A DNA stretch of 13,476 bases from Acidobacteriota bacterium (GCA_003225655.1 QIAW01000008.1:4346-17821); one strand, 5' to 3'. Positions 1-8,022 are shown, counted from the first letter of the stretch. The notes: generated by a model not told the origin, from the letters alone. Translations and numbers: made by a program.

Positions 1-1057
1 CGGTGGCCTCCTGGATTTCTTCCTCCACCTGTTTTTCAAGCTTGTTGATGCCGTTTTCATCCAGGATATTTTCCCGAATCAGGAACATCTGCATGCGGGT
101 GATGGGGTCGCGTTGCGCGTCCTTCTGCCGCTCGGCATCGGGACGGTAGAGCTTCTCGTCATCTGAAAGCGAATGCGAGTAAGGGCGAATTACCTTGCCA
201 TGCACCAGCGCCGGCCCCTTCCCCGCGCGGCAATATTCGACTGCCTTGGTGAGAGTCGCATAGCTGGCGACCGGGTCGGTCCCATCGCATTGCGCCAGGC
301 GGAAGTTGGGGAAGCCTGCGATAAGTTGAGAGATGCTGCCGCCCGGAGTTTGTACCTCGACCGGGACAGAGATGGCATACTCGTTGTCTTCCACCAGGAA
401 TAGCACGGGCAGCTTCTGGTTAGAAGCGGTGTTCAGCGCCTCCCAAAACTCGCCCTCGCTGGTTGAACCTTCGCCGCAGGAAACATAGGTGACCTCGTCT
501 CCGTGAAACTGCACGTCTTTGAAGGCGCGGTAATCGTCTTCATGCTTCTTGGCGGCTTCCGGGTTGCGGGAAAAATAACGTCCTGCCTCGGCGCATCCTA
601 TCGCTTGCAGGAGCTGAGTGCCGGTGGGCGAAGACTGGCTGACAATGTGAAGTTTCGGCGTCCCCCAATGGGAGGGCATCTGGCGTCCGCCAGAGCATGG
701 AGCCTCGCCCGAGCCTACAGCTTCCAAAAGCTGGTCATACGGCGGCATACCCAGGGTAAGGACCAGAGCACGATCGCGATAATAAGGGTAAAACCAGTCA
801 TAGCCGCTACGCAGCGCCATGCCGGCGGCGACGAGGAGCGCTTCGTGTCCGGCGCCGGAAATTTGAAAGAATGTCCTCTGCTGGCGCTTGAGCATGATCT
901 CGCGGTCGTCGAGCCGGCGGGAGAGAAACATCAGGCGATAGATATCGACCATCTGCCTGCGGGTAAGCCCGTGATAGTTTTTTTCTGACTTGCTGGAGAG
1001 AGGCTCTGCAACTTGAGTCGCCACTGAGGATTTCGGCTCTGCCTTGGTTGTGGCCAT
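1..1057 (-). CDS. 2-oxoacid dehydrogenase E1, alpha part (probably alpha/beta fusion), 3' end beyond window
   Basis: This is a thiamine-diphosphate-dependent E1 component, which decarboxylates a 2-oxoacid (branched-chain or pyruvate type) and passes the acyl group to the lipoyl arm of E2. The first 352 residues are visible, starting at the ATG at 1055-1057, which has an AGGA ribosome binding site at 1063-1066, five bases upstream. Visible signatures are GAGHEA (68-73), YYRDRA (92-97), the cofactor motif CGEGSTSEGEFWEALN (194-209) followed by VEDNEYAIS (222-230), and HSLSDDE (295-301), which matches the region phosphorylated in mitochondrial E1-alpha. The cofactor motif reads GEG where GDG is the textbook form. 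I recall this variant in the fused alpha/beta E1 proteins of Bacteroidota and Acidobacteriota, so a beta domain probably follows beyond the left edge. That is inference. The frame is open to the window edge. The exact substrate cannot be decided here. Confidence 0.9.
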   Translation of the reverse strand, partial: MATTKAEPKSSVATQVAEPLSSKSEKNYHGLTRRQMVDIYRLMFLSRRLDDREIMLKRQQRTFFQISGAGHEALLVAAGMALRSGYDWFYPYYRDRALVLTLGMPPYDQLLEAVGSGEAPCSGGRQMPSHWGTPKLHIVSQSSPTGTQLLQAIGCAEAGRYFSRNPEAAKKHEDDYRAFKDVQFHGDEVTYVSCGEGSTSEGEFWEALNTASNQKLPVLFLVEDNEYAISVPVEVQTPGGSISQLIAGFPNFRLAQCDGTDPVASYATLTKAVEYCRAGKGPALVHGKVIRPYSHSLSDDEKLYRPDAERQKDAQRDPITRMQMFLIRENILDENGINKLEKQVEEEIQEAT

Positions 1058-1359
1058 GGTTATCCTTTGGGGAAAACTGTACCTGTTGCCGTCTGAGTCA
1101 TTGTTGGTTCTATTGTAAATCGGTCGGACATCGGCATGCATAATTTCCAGGCGATAGAAAAAATTTTCATTCCGGAGTTGAAATATTGATTGTATTCTGG
1201 GCGGCTTTTCATTAGCTGCCGCTTCTCCTTCTGCGCCCAATGGTCGAGTGCCTTCCCGTGATACAAATGATTGGGTGAGCTTTTGGTGAGCGCTGTCTCG
1301 CGCGAACCAAAAGCGGGGCATAGCAGCCTTGTTTTGGCTGCGGGTCCTCTGATGCTTAG
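1058..1359. other. Divergent intergenic region with two inverted repeats
   Basis: These 302 bases separate the divergent E1 and HAD phosphatase genes, so the promoters of both should lie here. I could not place a convincing -35/-10 pair. The half near the E1 gene is AT-richer. The half near the phosphatase holds two inverted repeats. GCTTTTGGT (1279-1287) pairs with ACCAAAAGC (1306-1314) around an 18-base loop, and GCAGCC (1323-1328) pairs with GGCTGC (1336-1341) around a 7-base T-rich loop. An antisense open frame of 109 codons across the region resembles nothing I know and I did not call it. Confidence 0.5.
1279..1341 (+). promoter_or_regulatory. Tandem hairpins upstream of the phosphatase gene
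   Basis: Two adjacent perfect inverted repeats lie 19-81 bases before the phosphatase start codon. The first has a 9-bp stem (1279-1287 with 1306-1314) and its loop contains further GCGC/GCGC complementarity (1290-1293 with 1300-1303). The second has a 6-bp stem (1323-1328 with 1336-1341). Neither is followed by a T-run, so they are not typical intrinsic terminators. They could be leader-RNA structure or an operator. The function is unknown. Confidence 0.3.
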
Positions 1360-2049
1360 ATGATCAAGTTCAATCGTACGATTCCGCAAGAGAAGCTGAG
1401 GCTTCTCGTCTTCGATCTTGATGGCACCCTGGTCGATTCACGCGTTGACCTGGCCAATTCCGTCAATGCCATGCTGCGGAATTTTGGCCGGGCGGAGCTG
1501 CCACTGGAGGTCATTGCCAGCTACGTAGGCGATGGCGCTCCCACGCTGGTACGCCGCGCCCTGGGCGACCCGGAAGATCCGGCGATTTTCACCAGTGGCC
1601 TCGAATACTTTCTGCTCTACTACCGCGAGCACAAGCTCGATAACACGCATGTGTACGACGGAATTCTGCCGGTCTTGCAGCAAATCTCAGCGCACAGCAA
1701 CGGAGCGGCTCGCCGGCTGGCAGTACTCAGCAACAAGCCAGTGAACCCATCGCGGCAGATCGTTACCGCGCTCGGCCTGGGCGATTTTTTCTTCCAGGTT
1801 TATGGGGGGAACAGCTTTCCTACTAAAAAACCGGACCCACTGGGCGTGAATACCCTCCGGGAAGAATGCGGCTGCGCAGCGGAAGAGACCATCATTATCG
1901 GCGATTCTGATATTGACATACTCACTGCCCGCAATGCCGGTATCTGGAGTTGCGGAGTGACCTATGGATTTGCGCCGCATTCGCTCGAAGCCGCTCCGCC
2001 TGATGTTTCGCTTGACTCCACAGCGGAGTTACTGGAGCTGTTTCGCTAG
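1360..2049 (+). CDS. gph: HAD-family phosphatase, phosphoglycolate phosphatase-like
   Basis: This 229-residue cytoplasmic hydrolase has all four haloacid dehalogenase motifs. Motif I is VFDLDGTLVDS, with nucleophile D19 and acid/base D21. Motif II is VLSNKP, with S124. Motif III is KKPDP, with K157. Motif IV is IIGDSDID, with D182 and D186. The helical cap lies between motifs I and II (about residues 27-110), as in the Gph/PGP subclass, and the length is typical. Family members remove phosphate from 2-phosphoglycolate, a by-product of DNA repair and oxygenase chemistry, but close relatives such as pyrophosphatase PpaX share these motifs, so the substrate is inferred. An in-frame TAG at 1357-1359 makes the ATG at 1360 the earliest possible start. 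No strong ribosome binding site is seen. The gene is followed 89 bases later by the isochorismatase-family gene on the same strand. Confidence 0.88.
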   Translation: MIKFNRTIPQEKLRLLVFDLDGTLVDSRVDLANSVNAMLRNFGRAELPLEVIASYVGDGAPTLVRRALGDPEDPAIFTSGLEYFLLYYREHKLDNTHVYDGILPVLQQISAHSNGAARRLAVLSNKPVNPSRQIVTALGLGDFFFQVYGGNSFPTKKPDPLGVNTLREECGCAAEETIIIGDSDIDILTARNAGIWSCGVTYGFAPHSLEAAPPDVSLDSTAELLELFR

Positions 2050-2138
2050 CTTTAGGGATTCGGTAGTCCGACATTCAGTTCCTAAAGCGATATACAGGAA
2101 TCCTCAGGATGCTGTAAAACATCAACATCGATACTGCC

Positions 2139-2708
2139 ATGCAACCTTCTCGAACAGCACTGATCCTGGTGGACGTCCAAAAGGGCTTTGACGACCCGGT
2201 GTGGGGCAGGCGCAACAATCCTGACGCCGAAAAGCGAATGGTGCGATTGCTCTCTGCATTTCGCGAGCGGGGAGCGGCTGTCTTCCACGTCCAGCATCTT
2301 TCCACAAATCCCAACTCGCCGTTGCATCCTGGTAAACCAGGTTGTGCGTTGAAAGATGAGGTAGGACCTCTTCCCGGAGAGCCGACCTTGACGAAAAAGG
2401 TAAACAGTTGTTTCATTGGAACATCGCTGGAAGAAGAGCTGCGCAAGCAGGAGATCGAGGCGCTGGTAATCTGCGGTTTGACCACGGACCATTGCGTCTC
2501 GACGACGGCCCGCATGGGAGCCAACCTGGGCTTCAGGGTGCACGTGGCCTCAGATGCCACTGCGACCTTTGAACGCGTCGGGCCTGATGGACACAGCTAT
2601 CCGGCGCAACTGATGCACGACACAGCGTTGGCCAGCCTGAACGAAGAATTTGCCATCGTGGGCACATCAGACATGCTGATCCAAAAATTATTCACGGAGC
2701 CCGCCTAG
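2139..2708 (+). CDS. Isochorismatase-family cysteine hydrolase
   Basis: This 189-residue cytoplasmic protein of the isochorismatase-like superfamily (nicotinamidases, N-carbamoylsarcosine and related amidohydrolases) shows the Asp-Lys-Cys catalytic triad. D12 lies in ALILVDVQKGF, a lysine (K86 or K87) in LTKKVNSCF, and the nucleophile C119 in CGLTTDHCVSTTAR. The residue before the conserved Ser/Thr pair and the DHCVSTTAR segment match the cysteine hydrolase form rather than true isochorismatases, whose catalytic Cys is replaced. The C-terminal HDTALASLNEEFAIV segment is also typical. The substrate cannot be read from the sequence. The ATG start has no clear ribosome binding site. The TAG stop is immediately followed by the start codon of the next gene, so the two are probably translationally coupled. 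Confidence 0.88.
   Translation: MQPSRTALILVDVQKGFDDPVWGRRNNPDAEKRMVRLLSAFRERGAAVFHVQHLSTNPNSPLHPGKPGCALKDEVGPLPGEPTLTKKVNSCFIGTSLEEELRKQEIEALVICGLTTDHCVSTTARMGANLGFRVHVASDATATFERVGPDGHSYPAQLMHDTALASLNEEFAIVGTSDMLIQKLFTEPA
2696..2699 (+). promoter_or_regulatory. Ribosome binding site for the TTG-start gene
   Basis: GGAG lies inside the last codons of the preceding hydrolase gene, nine bases before the TTG at 2709. This spacing is the main reason to accept TTG as the true start of the next gene. It places translation re-initiation directly at the upstream stop codon. Confidence 0.55.
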
Positions 2709-3314
2709 TTGCCTGATTTCGGTTTCACTGCGCGCGAGCTGCGCACGTTGCGGTCGCTGCGCACACCCGCCGGCATCCAGAAATTCATTGATGGCCTGGA
2801 ATACCACCTCGCCGGCACCGCCTGGTCTCCGCGGCTGGTGCTGCGCGAGCGGACTTGCCATTGCCTGGAAGGCGCGATCTTTGCCGCAGCCGCCTTACGC
2901 GTGATTGGCTTTCCTCCGCTGTTGATAGATTTTGAAGCGGTAAACGATACCGACCACGTAGTGGCCGTCTTCCAGATTGACGGCCACTGGGGGGCTCTGG
3001 CGCAGTCGAATTATTCCGGATGCCGCTATCGCGAACCGGTATACCGCAGCCTGCGTGAGCTGGCCATGAGCTACTTTGAAGACTATTTCAACCTGCGCTG
3101 TGAGCGCACCATGCGTACCTATTCGAAGCCCGTCAACCTGGCGCGCTTTGATTCGCGCTACTGGATGACCACGGAAAAACCTATCTGGTTCATCCCCGAA
3201 TACCTGGTGGATATTCCGCATATCAAGCTGCTGACGCCACGCATGATTAAGCGGCTTTCCCGCGTGGACGAGCGCTCCAAAGGCGCAGCGCTCTACGGGC
3301 ATCGCTGGAAGTGA
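2709..3314 (+). CDS. Uncharacterised protein with transglutaminase-like Cys/His pattern
   Basis: The 201-residue product starts at TTG, abutting the upstream TAG stop and preceded by GGAG at 2696-2699. No signal peptide or membrane segment is visible, so it is probably cytoplasmic. The central part (about residues 48-105) resembles the core of transglutaminase/cysteine-protease-like folds. A cysteine (C50 or C52) opens a hydrophobic helix, CLEGAIFAAAALRVIGFPP. A histidine lies in the strand DHVVAVFQ (H83), and this is followed by GHWGALAQSNYSG with possible polar third residue N101. A charged, aromatic stretch with YREPVYRSLRELAMSYFEDY follows (107-126). The C-terminal third is basic and has no motif I recognise. 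The enzymatic role is inference from pattern only. The immediate neighbour is a cysteine hydrolase, which suggests a shared pathway, but no substrate can be named. Confidence 0.7.
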   Translation: MPDFGFTARELRTLRSLRTPAGIQKFIDGLEYHLAGTAWSPRLVLRERTCHCLEGAIFAAAALRVIGFPPLLIDFEAVNDTDHVVAVFQIDGHWGALAQSNYSGCRYREPVYRSLRELAMSYFEDYFNLRCERTMRTYSKPVNLARFDSRYWMTTEKPIWFIPEYLVDIPHIKLLTPRMIKRLSRVDERSKGAALYGHRWK

Positions 3315-3344
3315 AAAGCTACTCCTCCTACTGCAGGATTGTCA

Positions 3345-3467
3345 TGTCATTCCGAAGAGCGCAGCATTCTTAGTCTGCCCGAGCGAAGCCGAGTTACCCT
3401 TAAAATGAAACCTTAAGTTTTCGGCACAAAAGGGGTTCTTCGGGCAAGGACGCGCCTCAGAATGACA
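3345..3467. repeat. Intergenic element with terminal inverted repeats
   Basis: TGTCATTCCGA (3345-3355) and TCAGAATGACA (3457-3467) are terminal inverted repeats with one mismatch, bounding a 123-bp element. Inside, GCCCGAgcgaa near 3377-3387 faces ttcTTCGGGC near 3436-3445, so a long imperfect hairpin is possible. The sequence type TGTCATYCYGA with an internal GAGCGAAG resembles short dispersed repeats common between genes of Acidobacteria. Related fragments occur at 8273-8308 and 11239-11276. It carries no coding sequence and is probably a non-autonomous repeat (REP/MITE-like). Confidence 0.6.
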
Positions 3468-3548
3468 CTTTTAGCCAGAATATAGAGACTTTGCGCTTCG
3501 TTCCACTCAACCAGCACGGCTGCTTTCGGGCGCATCTAAGTCAAGCGA

Positions 3549-6500
3549 ATGCGTGGCAGTCCGTTAGCTTCTGTTATTGAATCGAGTGGATACTCGGAGT
3601 GTCTTGACCGGCTGGCCGCCACCGGGGGCCAGACACGCCCCCTGTCCACCTACCGCTTACAGCTTAACTCTGGCTTTCGCCTGCAGCAGGCACGGCAGCT
3701 TGTGCCTTACCTCGAGCGCCTGGGCATCACCCACCTTTACTCCTCGCCGCTGCTCAAGGCGCGCGCTGGCAGCCTGCACGGCTACGACATCACCGACCAC
3801 GATCAGCTCAACTCCGAGGTCGGCACCCTGGATGATTTTCGTGCGCTGGCCGCTGAGCTGAAATCGCGTGGCATGGGCCTGGTGCTCGATATTGTTCCCA
3901 ACCATGTTGCGGTTGCGGAGAACAATCCGTGGTGGCGCGACGTGCTGGAAAACGGCCGCGCCTCCGAGTTCGCCAATTACTTCGATATTGACTGGAACCC
4001 GCTGAAATCGGAGCTGCGCGATAAGCTTCTGCTGCCCATCCTGGGCGATCAGTATGGCGAAGAGCTGGAGCAGGGACGCATTGAGCTCACCTATGATGAA
4101 GAACAAGCCGGATTCGTGGCCGTATATTACGACACGCGGCTGCCCATCGATCCCGGGACCATCCCGCTTATCTTAAACCAGACTATGCGTTATGCACCGA
4201 GCCTCGGGCACGACGAGCCGGCCTTGGCTTTTCGCGCGTTGATCACTGAATTCGGCAATCTGCCGCCGCACTGCACAACTGATCCTGAGCTGGCGCAGCA
4301 GCGGCGTGATCTGATCCCTCAATTGCGCCATCGGCTCCGCGATCTTTTGCGCAGCCATGTATCCTTGCGCCGCTACACCGGGGAAGCCATTGCCCGCTCC
4401 AATGGGGAGCAGGGAAACAGCCGCAGCTTCGATTCCCTGCATCGGCTGCTTGATGCCCAGGTCTACCGGCTGGCGCACTGGCGGGTTTCTGCGGAAGAGA
4501 TCAATTACCGGCGCTTCTTCGACGTTAATGATCTAGTCGGCCTGCGCATGGAAAATCCGCGCGTCTTTGCTGCCACCCACAAACTGATTCGTCACTTCCT
4601 GGCCGAAGGACTGGTCAACGGGCTGCGCGTTGATCATCCTGACGGTCTGCTGAACCCGCATCAATATTTCACCCGCCTGCAGATGCTCTATGCGGCGGCG
4701 CACTGCGCGGGACCGGTCGCGCGGCCACCGCTGGCGGAGAACGGCATCGAAGCTGAGTTTCAAGACATCTTCGGCCAGCAGGAGTGGCTACGGCAAAAGC
4801 CGCCGTTGTATGTGGTAGTAGAAAAAATTCTGGAGCCAGGCGAAGAGCTCGCCCGGGAATGGATGGTGGATGGCACGGTGGGCTACGACTTCACTAACCT
4901 GGCCAACGGCATCTTTATCGATCCGCGGGGAGAAAAGCCGCTGACCAATTTCTACCAACGCTTCACCGGGGAAGGCGATCCACCGGCAGAGATCATCTAC
5001 AACAGCAAAAAGCTGATTATGACAACGGCCCTGCCCAGCGAGGTCAACGTACTGACGCGCTTGCTGGAAGAAATCTGCAGCACCGACCGCCGCGCCCGCG
5101 ACTTCACGCGTAATTCGTTGCACAGCGTCACCCAAGAGCTGATTGCCTGCTTCCCCGTGTACCGCTCTTACATTGACGAGCGCGGGAACGTGAGCGAGCG
5201 CGACCGCTCGATCATCAATCTGGCAGCAGCCCGCGCCAAGCGCCGCAATGAGGGCTTGCCGGGTGCGGTCTTCGATTTTGTCCGCGATATTCTATTGCTC
5301 AAGGAACCTAAGGGCGCTTCCCCAGATGCCCACCGGCAAAGGCTGCAATTCGCCTTGAAGTTCCAGCAACTCACCGGTCCGGCCATGGCCAAAGGACTCG
5401 AAGATACAACCTGTTACTCCTACAACCGGTTTATTGCCTGCAATGAGGTGGGGGGCTCACCGCAGAAGTTTGGGACCACACCTGATGAGTTCCATCAGGC
5501 AAACCTATCGCGAGAAGAGTATTGGCCCAATGCAATGCTTACCACCTCGACGCACGACACGAAGCGAAGCGAAGACGTGCGCGCGCGTCTTGACGTTATC
5601 TCCGAGATGCCACGTGCGTGGTCGACCCAGGCACGGCGCTGGCGGCAGATCAACCGCATACGCAAAAACACCCTTGGTGACGGCCGCAACGTACCCGATG
5701 CCAACGAGGAGTACCTGCTCTATCAGACCCTGGCAGGGGTGTTGCCTTTCGCCCTGCTGCATCCCATGCGAGAGATTGCCGGCACCGCGTTGCATGAAGA
5801 CTTTGTGCGCCGCATTCAGGATTACATGCACAAGGCGGTGCACGAGGCCAAGCGCAATCTAAGCTGGGTAAATACAAATCCGGAGTATGTCGAGGCGCTG
5901 CGAAATTTCGTCGCGCGCATCCTGCACAGGACCCCGCGGCATGGGGCGCAGTTCTGGGATTCGCTGGTGGAATTCACTTCGCTGGTCGCACACTTTGGCG
6001 CCATCAACTCCGTGGCCCAGACTTTGTTGAAGATCACCGCGCCGGGGCTGCCCGATATTTACCAGGGGAATGAGATATGGGATTTCAGCCTGGTCGATCC
6101 TGATAATCGCCGGCCAGTGGATTTCAGCGTGCGCCGGGGGCTGCTCGATCAACTTCTCGAAAACAGCCAAAGCGGCGACTTGCCGGAGATTTGTGCCGAG
6201 TTGCTGCAATCGTATGCCGACGGACGCATAAAGCTCTGGACCACGTTTCGCGCATTGAGCTTGCGGCGGGAGCATCCGGAGCTGTTTCGCAGAGGCCAAT
6301 ATGTTCCACTCGATGTCTCTGGAAGCAAAAAGATCCACCTCTTCGCCTTCGCACGCATCCATGAAGCTGCGGATGAAGTAGCTGTGGTTGCAGTTCCCCG
6401 TCTTACCTATACGCTGATGAACGGCGCCCTGGCTGCGCCACTAGGAGAGGTCTGGGAAGATACCGAGCTGCAGTTGCCGCGCTCTGCACCGGCACATTTT

Positions 6501-6605
6501 GTCGATGCCTTTACCGGAAAAATTCTGCAAGCAGACGCGCGGCGTGCGCTCTCAGGCCGCGAACTCTTCGCCAGCTTCCCGGTAGCCCTGCTGATTGGCC
6601 GCTGA
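3549..6605 (+). CDS. treY: Maltooligosyl trehalose synthase TreY
   Basis: This 1018-residue cytoplasmic GH13 enzyme (EC 5.4.99.15) converts the reducing-end alpha-1,4 bond of maltooligosaccharides into an alpha,alpha-1,1 bond, giving maltooligosyl trehalose that TreZ then cleaves to trehalose. The four GH13 regions are intact: DIVPNH (114-119), LRVDHPDG with nucleophile D362, VVEKILEPGE with acid/base E425, and STHDTKRSED with D670. The N-terminal STYRLQLNSGF (33-43) and SPLLKARAGSLHGYD (66-80) are TreY hallmarks, and so is the C-terminal TAPGLPDIYQGNE segment. The length is at the upper end for the family. An in-frame TAA at 3537-3539 fixes the ATG at 3549 as the earliest start; there is no clear ribosome binding site. 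Its last 54 bases overlap the 3' end of malQ on the other strand. No treZ or treX is in view. Confidence 0.96.
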   Translation: MRGSPLASVIESSGYSECLDRLAATGGQTRPLSTYRLQLNSGFRLQQARQLVPYLERLGITHLYSSPLLKARAGSLHGYDITDHDQLNSEVGTLDDFRALAAELKSRGMGLVLDIVPNHVAVAENNPWWRDVLENGRASEFANYFDIDWNPLKSELRDKLLLPILGDQYGEELEQGRIELTYDEEQAGFVAVYYDTRLPIDPGTIPLILNQTMRYAPSLGHDEPALAFRALITEFGNLPPHCTTDPELAQQRRDLIPQLRHRLRDLLRSHVSLRRYTGEAIARSNGEQGNSRSFDSLHRLLDAQVYRLAHWRVSAEEINYRRFFDVNDLVGLRMENPRVFAATHKLIRHFLAEGLVNGLRVDHPDGLLNPHQYFTRLQMLYAAAHCAGPVARPPLAENGIEAEFQDIFGQQEWLRQKPPLYVVVEKILEPGEELAREWMVDGTVGYDFTNLANGIFIDPRGEKPLTNFYQRFTGEGDPPAEIIYNSKKLIMTTALPSEVNVLTRLLEEICSTDRRARDFTRNSLHSVTQELIACFPVYRSYIDERGNVSERDRSIINLAAARAKRRNEGLPGAVFDFVRDILLLKEPKGASPDAHRQRLQFALKFQQLTGPAMAKGLEDTTCYSYNRFIACNEVGGSPQKFGTTPDEFHQANLSREEYWPNAMLTTSTHDTKRSEDVRARLDVISEMPRAWSTQARRWRQINRIRKNTLGDGRNVPDANEEYLLYQTLAGVLPFALLHPMREIAGTALHEDFVRRIQDYMHKAVHEAKRNLSWVNTNPEYVEALRNFVARILHRTPRHGAQFWDSLVEFTSLVAHFGAINSVAQTLLKITAPGLPDIYQGNEIWDFSLVDPDNRRPVDFSVRRGLLDQLLENSQSGDLPEICAELLQSYADGRIKLWTTFRALSLRREHPELFRRGQYVPLDVSGSKKIHLFAFARIHEAADEVAVVAVPRLTYTLMNGALAAPLGEVWEDTELQLPRSAPAHFVDAFTGKILQADARRALSGRELFASFPVALLIGR

Positions 6606-8022
6606 GAGGCCGGCATCTCGATCGGTAATGGAGGCCAATGCGGCCAGCCGTTGCGCTAGATTCGAGCTTAAGGCATCGGGTTGATATCGCCAATTCCAAT
6701 TGCCATCGGAGCGGCTGGGAGTGTTCATCCGCGCCTCGCTGCCGAGCCCGAGTACATCCTGAAGTGGCACAATGCACAGATCCGCAACCGACGATGCTGC
6801 GGCATGGATTAAAGTCCAATGGATTTCTCCATCCGCTTTCGGGCCGAAGTATGCTTTCACCGCCGCCCGTTCGACATCGCTGGCCCCGGAGCGCCACCAT
6901 CCCAGGGTTGTGTCATTGTCGTGCGTGCCTGTATAGGCAACGGTATTAGAGTGAAAGCGGTGCGGCAGATAAAAATGCGCTCCGGGATTGCCGAAGCCGA
7001 ACTGCAGCACACGCATGCCGGGAAGCTGCAACCGGTCGCGCAAGGCATGCACCTCAGGGGTAATGTAGCCCAAATCTTCGGCAATGAGCGGTAAATCTCC
7101 GAGAGCGCTGCGCAGGGCGTGGAAGAGATCATCTCCCGGACCGGGCTGCCAGCGTCCATTGATAGCGGTAGGATCGGCGGCCGGAATCTCCCAATACTTT
7201 TCGAAGCCGCAACAGGCCCCAGCGGTAGAGCGGATTGCCCCAACGCTGTCCGGTTTCGCTGAAGGCGTCTGGAGGCACTCCGGCCACGACGGTGGGCCGC
7301 AGATCGGAATCAAGGTAGAAAAGCTCTGGATTGCACCACACATCGGCGCTGTCGTAACTCACGAAGATGGCGACGTCTCCTACAATGCGAACACCTTGCT
7401 GGTGACATGTCTCGCGCAGTGCCCTCCACTGCTCGAAAAAAGCGAACTGGATAACAGAAGCAATCTCCAATTCATGCGCCAGCTCGGCGCGGGCTTTCTG
7501 CAGGCTTTGGCGCTCGCGGCGGGCTAGACCGCGCTCCCATGAGTTCCAGGTTGCGCTTTTGTGCTTTTGCCGCAGGACTTCGAAGAGAACGTAGTCGTCG
7601 AGCCACCAGCGATTGGCTTGCTGAAAATTGCTGAACCTCTGCCGGGCAGAGTTGCTGCCCTGCCGCAGGAAATTTTCCGCGGCCGCGGAGAGTAGAGGCA
7701 GCTTGACGGCGCGTGTCTGCTCAAAATCAACCGCGGAGATGCTCTGCGGAAGACCCTTGAGGCGCTCGGGTGAGATCCATCCGCGCTCGGCCAGACGCTC
7801 GAGGCTTACCAGTAGCGGATTGCCGGCAAAGGCCGAGGTCGAGCTGTAGGGAGAGTTTCCCGCGCCGGTGGGACCCAGCGGAAGTATCTGCCATGAACTT
7901 TGCCGCGCCTGGACAAGAAAGCGTATGAAATCATGGGCTGCCGGGCCGAAGTCGCCGATGCCCCCGCGCGAAGGCAGTGAAGTTGGATGGAGCAGGATTC
8001 CGCTCGAACGCTGAAATGGCAT
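6552..8022 (-). pseudogene. malQ: 4-alpha-glucanotransferase MalQ, disrupted by internal deletion and frameshift
   Basis: MalQ (amylomaltase, GH77, EC 2.4.1.25) transfers alpha-1,4-glucan segments between maltooligosaccharides. The first 271 codons (8022 to 7210) read normally from MPFQRSSGILLHPTSLPS through GETGQRWGNPLYRWGLL-type sequence. The next conserved block, GFEKYWEIPAADPTAINGRW, follows at once but in another frame (7208 down to 6555, 218 codons). That block carries IAEDLG (acid/base Glu) and GTHDNDTTLGW. Compared from memory with Thermus amylomaltase, about 28 residues between these blocks are missing, including the RIDHFRG segment with the nucleophile Asp. The junction at 7209-7210 retains one base, so about 83 bp are lost. 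Read straight through, the first frame continues with unrelated residues and stops after 297 residues. Both halves otherwise look well conserved, so the lesion is recent or an assembly error. Confidence 0.85.

Noticed and set aside
503..988. Open frame of 161 codons on the plus strand within the E1 region
   Set aside because: It is antisense to a confidently identified E1 gene whose motifs read continuously on the minus strand, and it has no recognisable domain.
1060..1389. Open frame of 109 codons on the minus strand between the E1 and phosphatase genes
   Set aside because: It has no recognisable motif, overlaps the phosphatase start in antisense, and covers the inverted repeats and the expected promoter region. 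It is more likely chance.
7210..7343. Upstream extension of the second malQ frame, starting at an ATG at 7343
   Set aside because: Upstream of 7209 this frame is out of register with the conserved MalQ sequence and gives unrelated residues. It is a by-product of the deletion, not a separate gene start.
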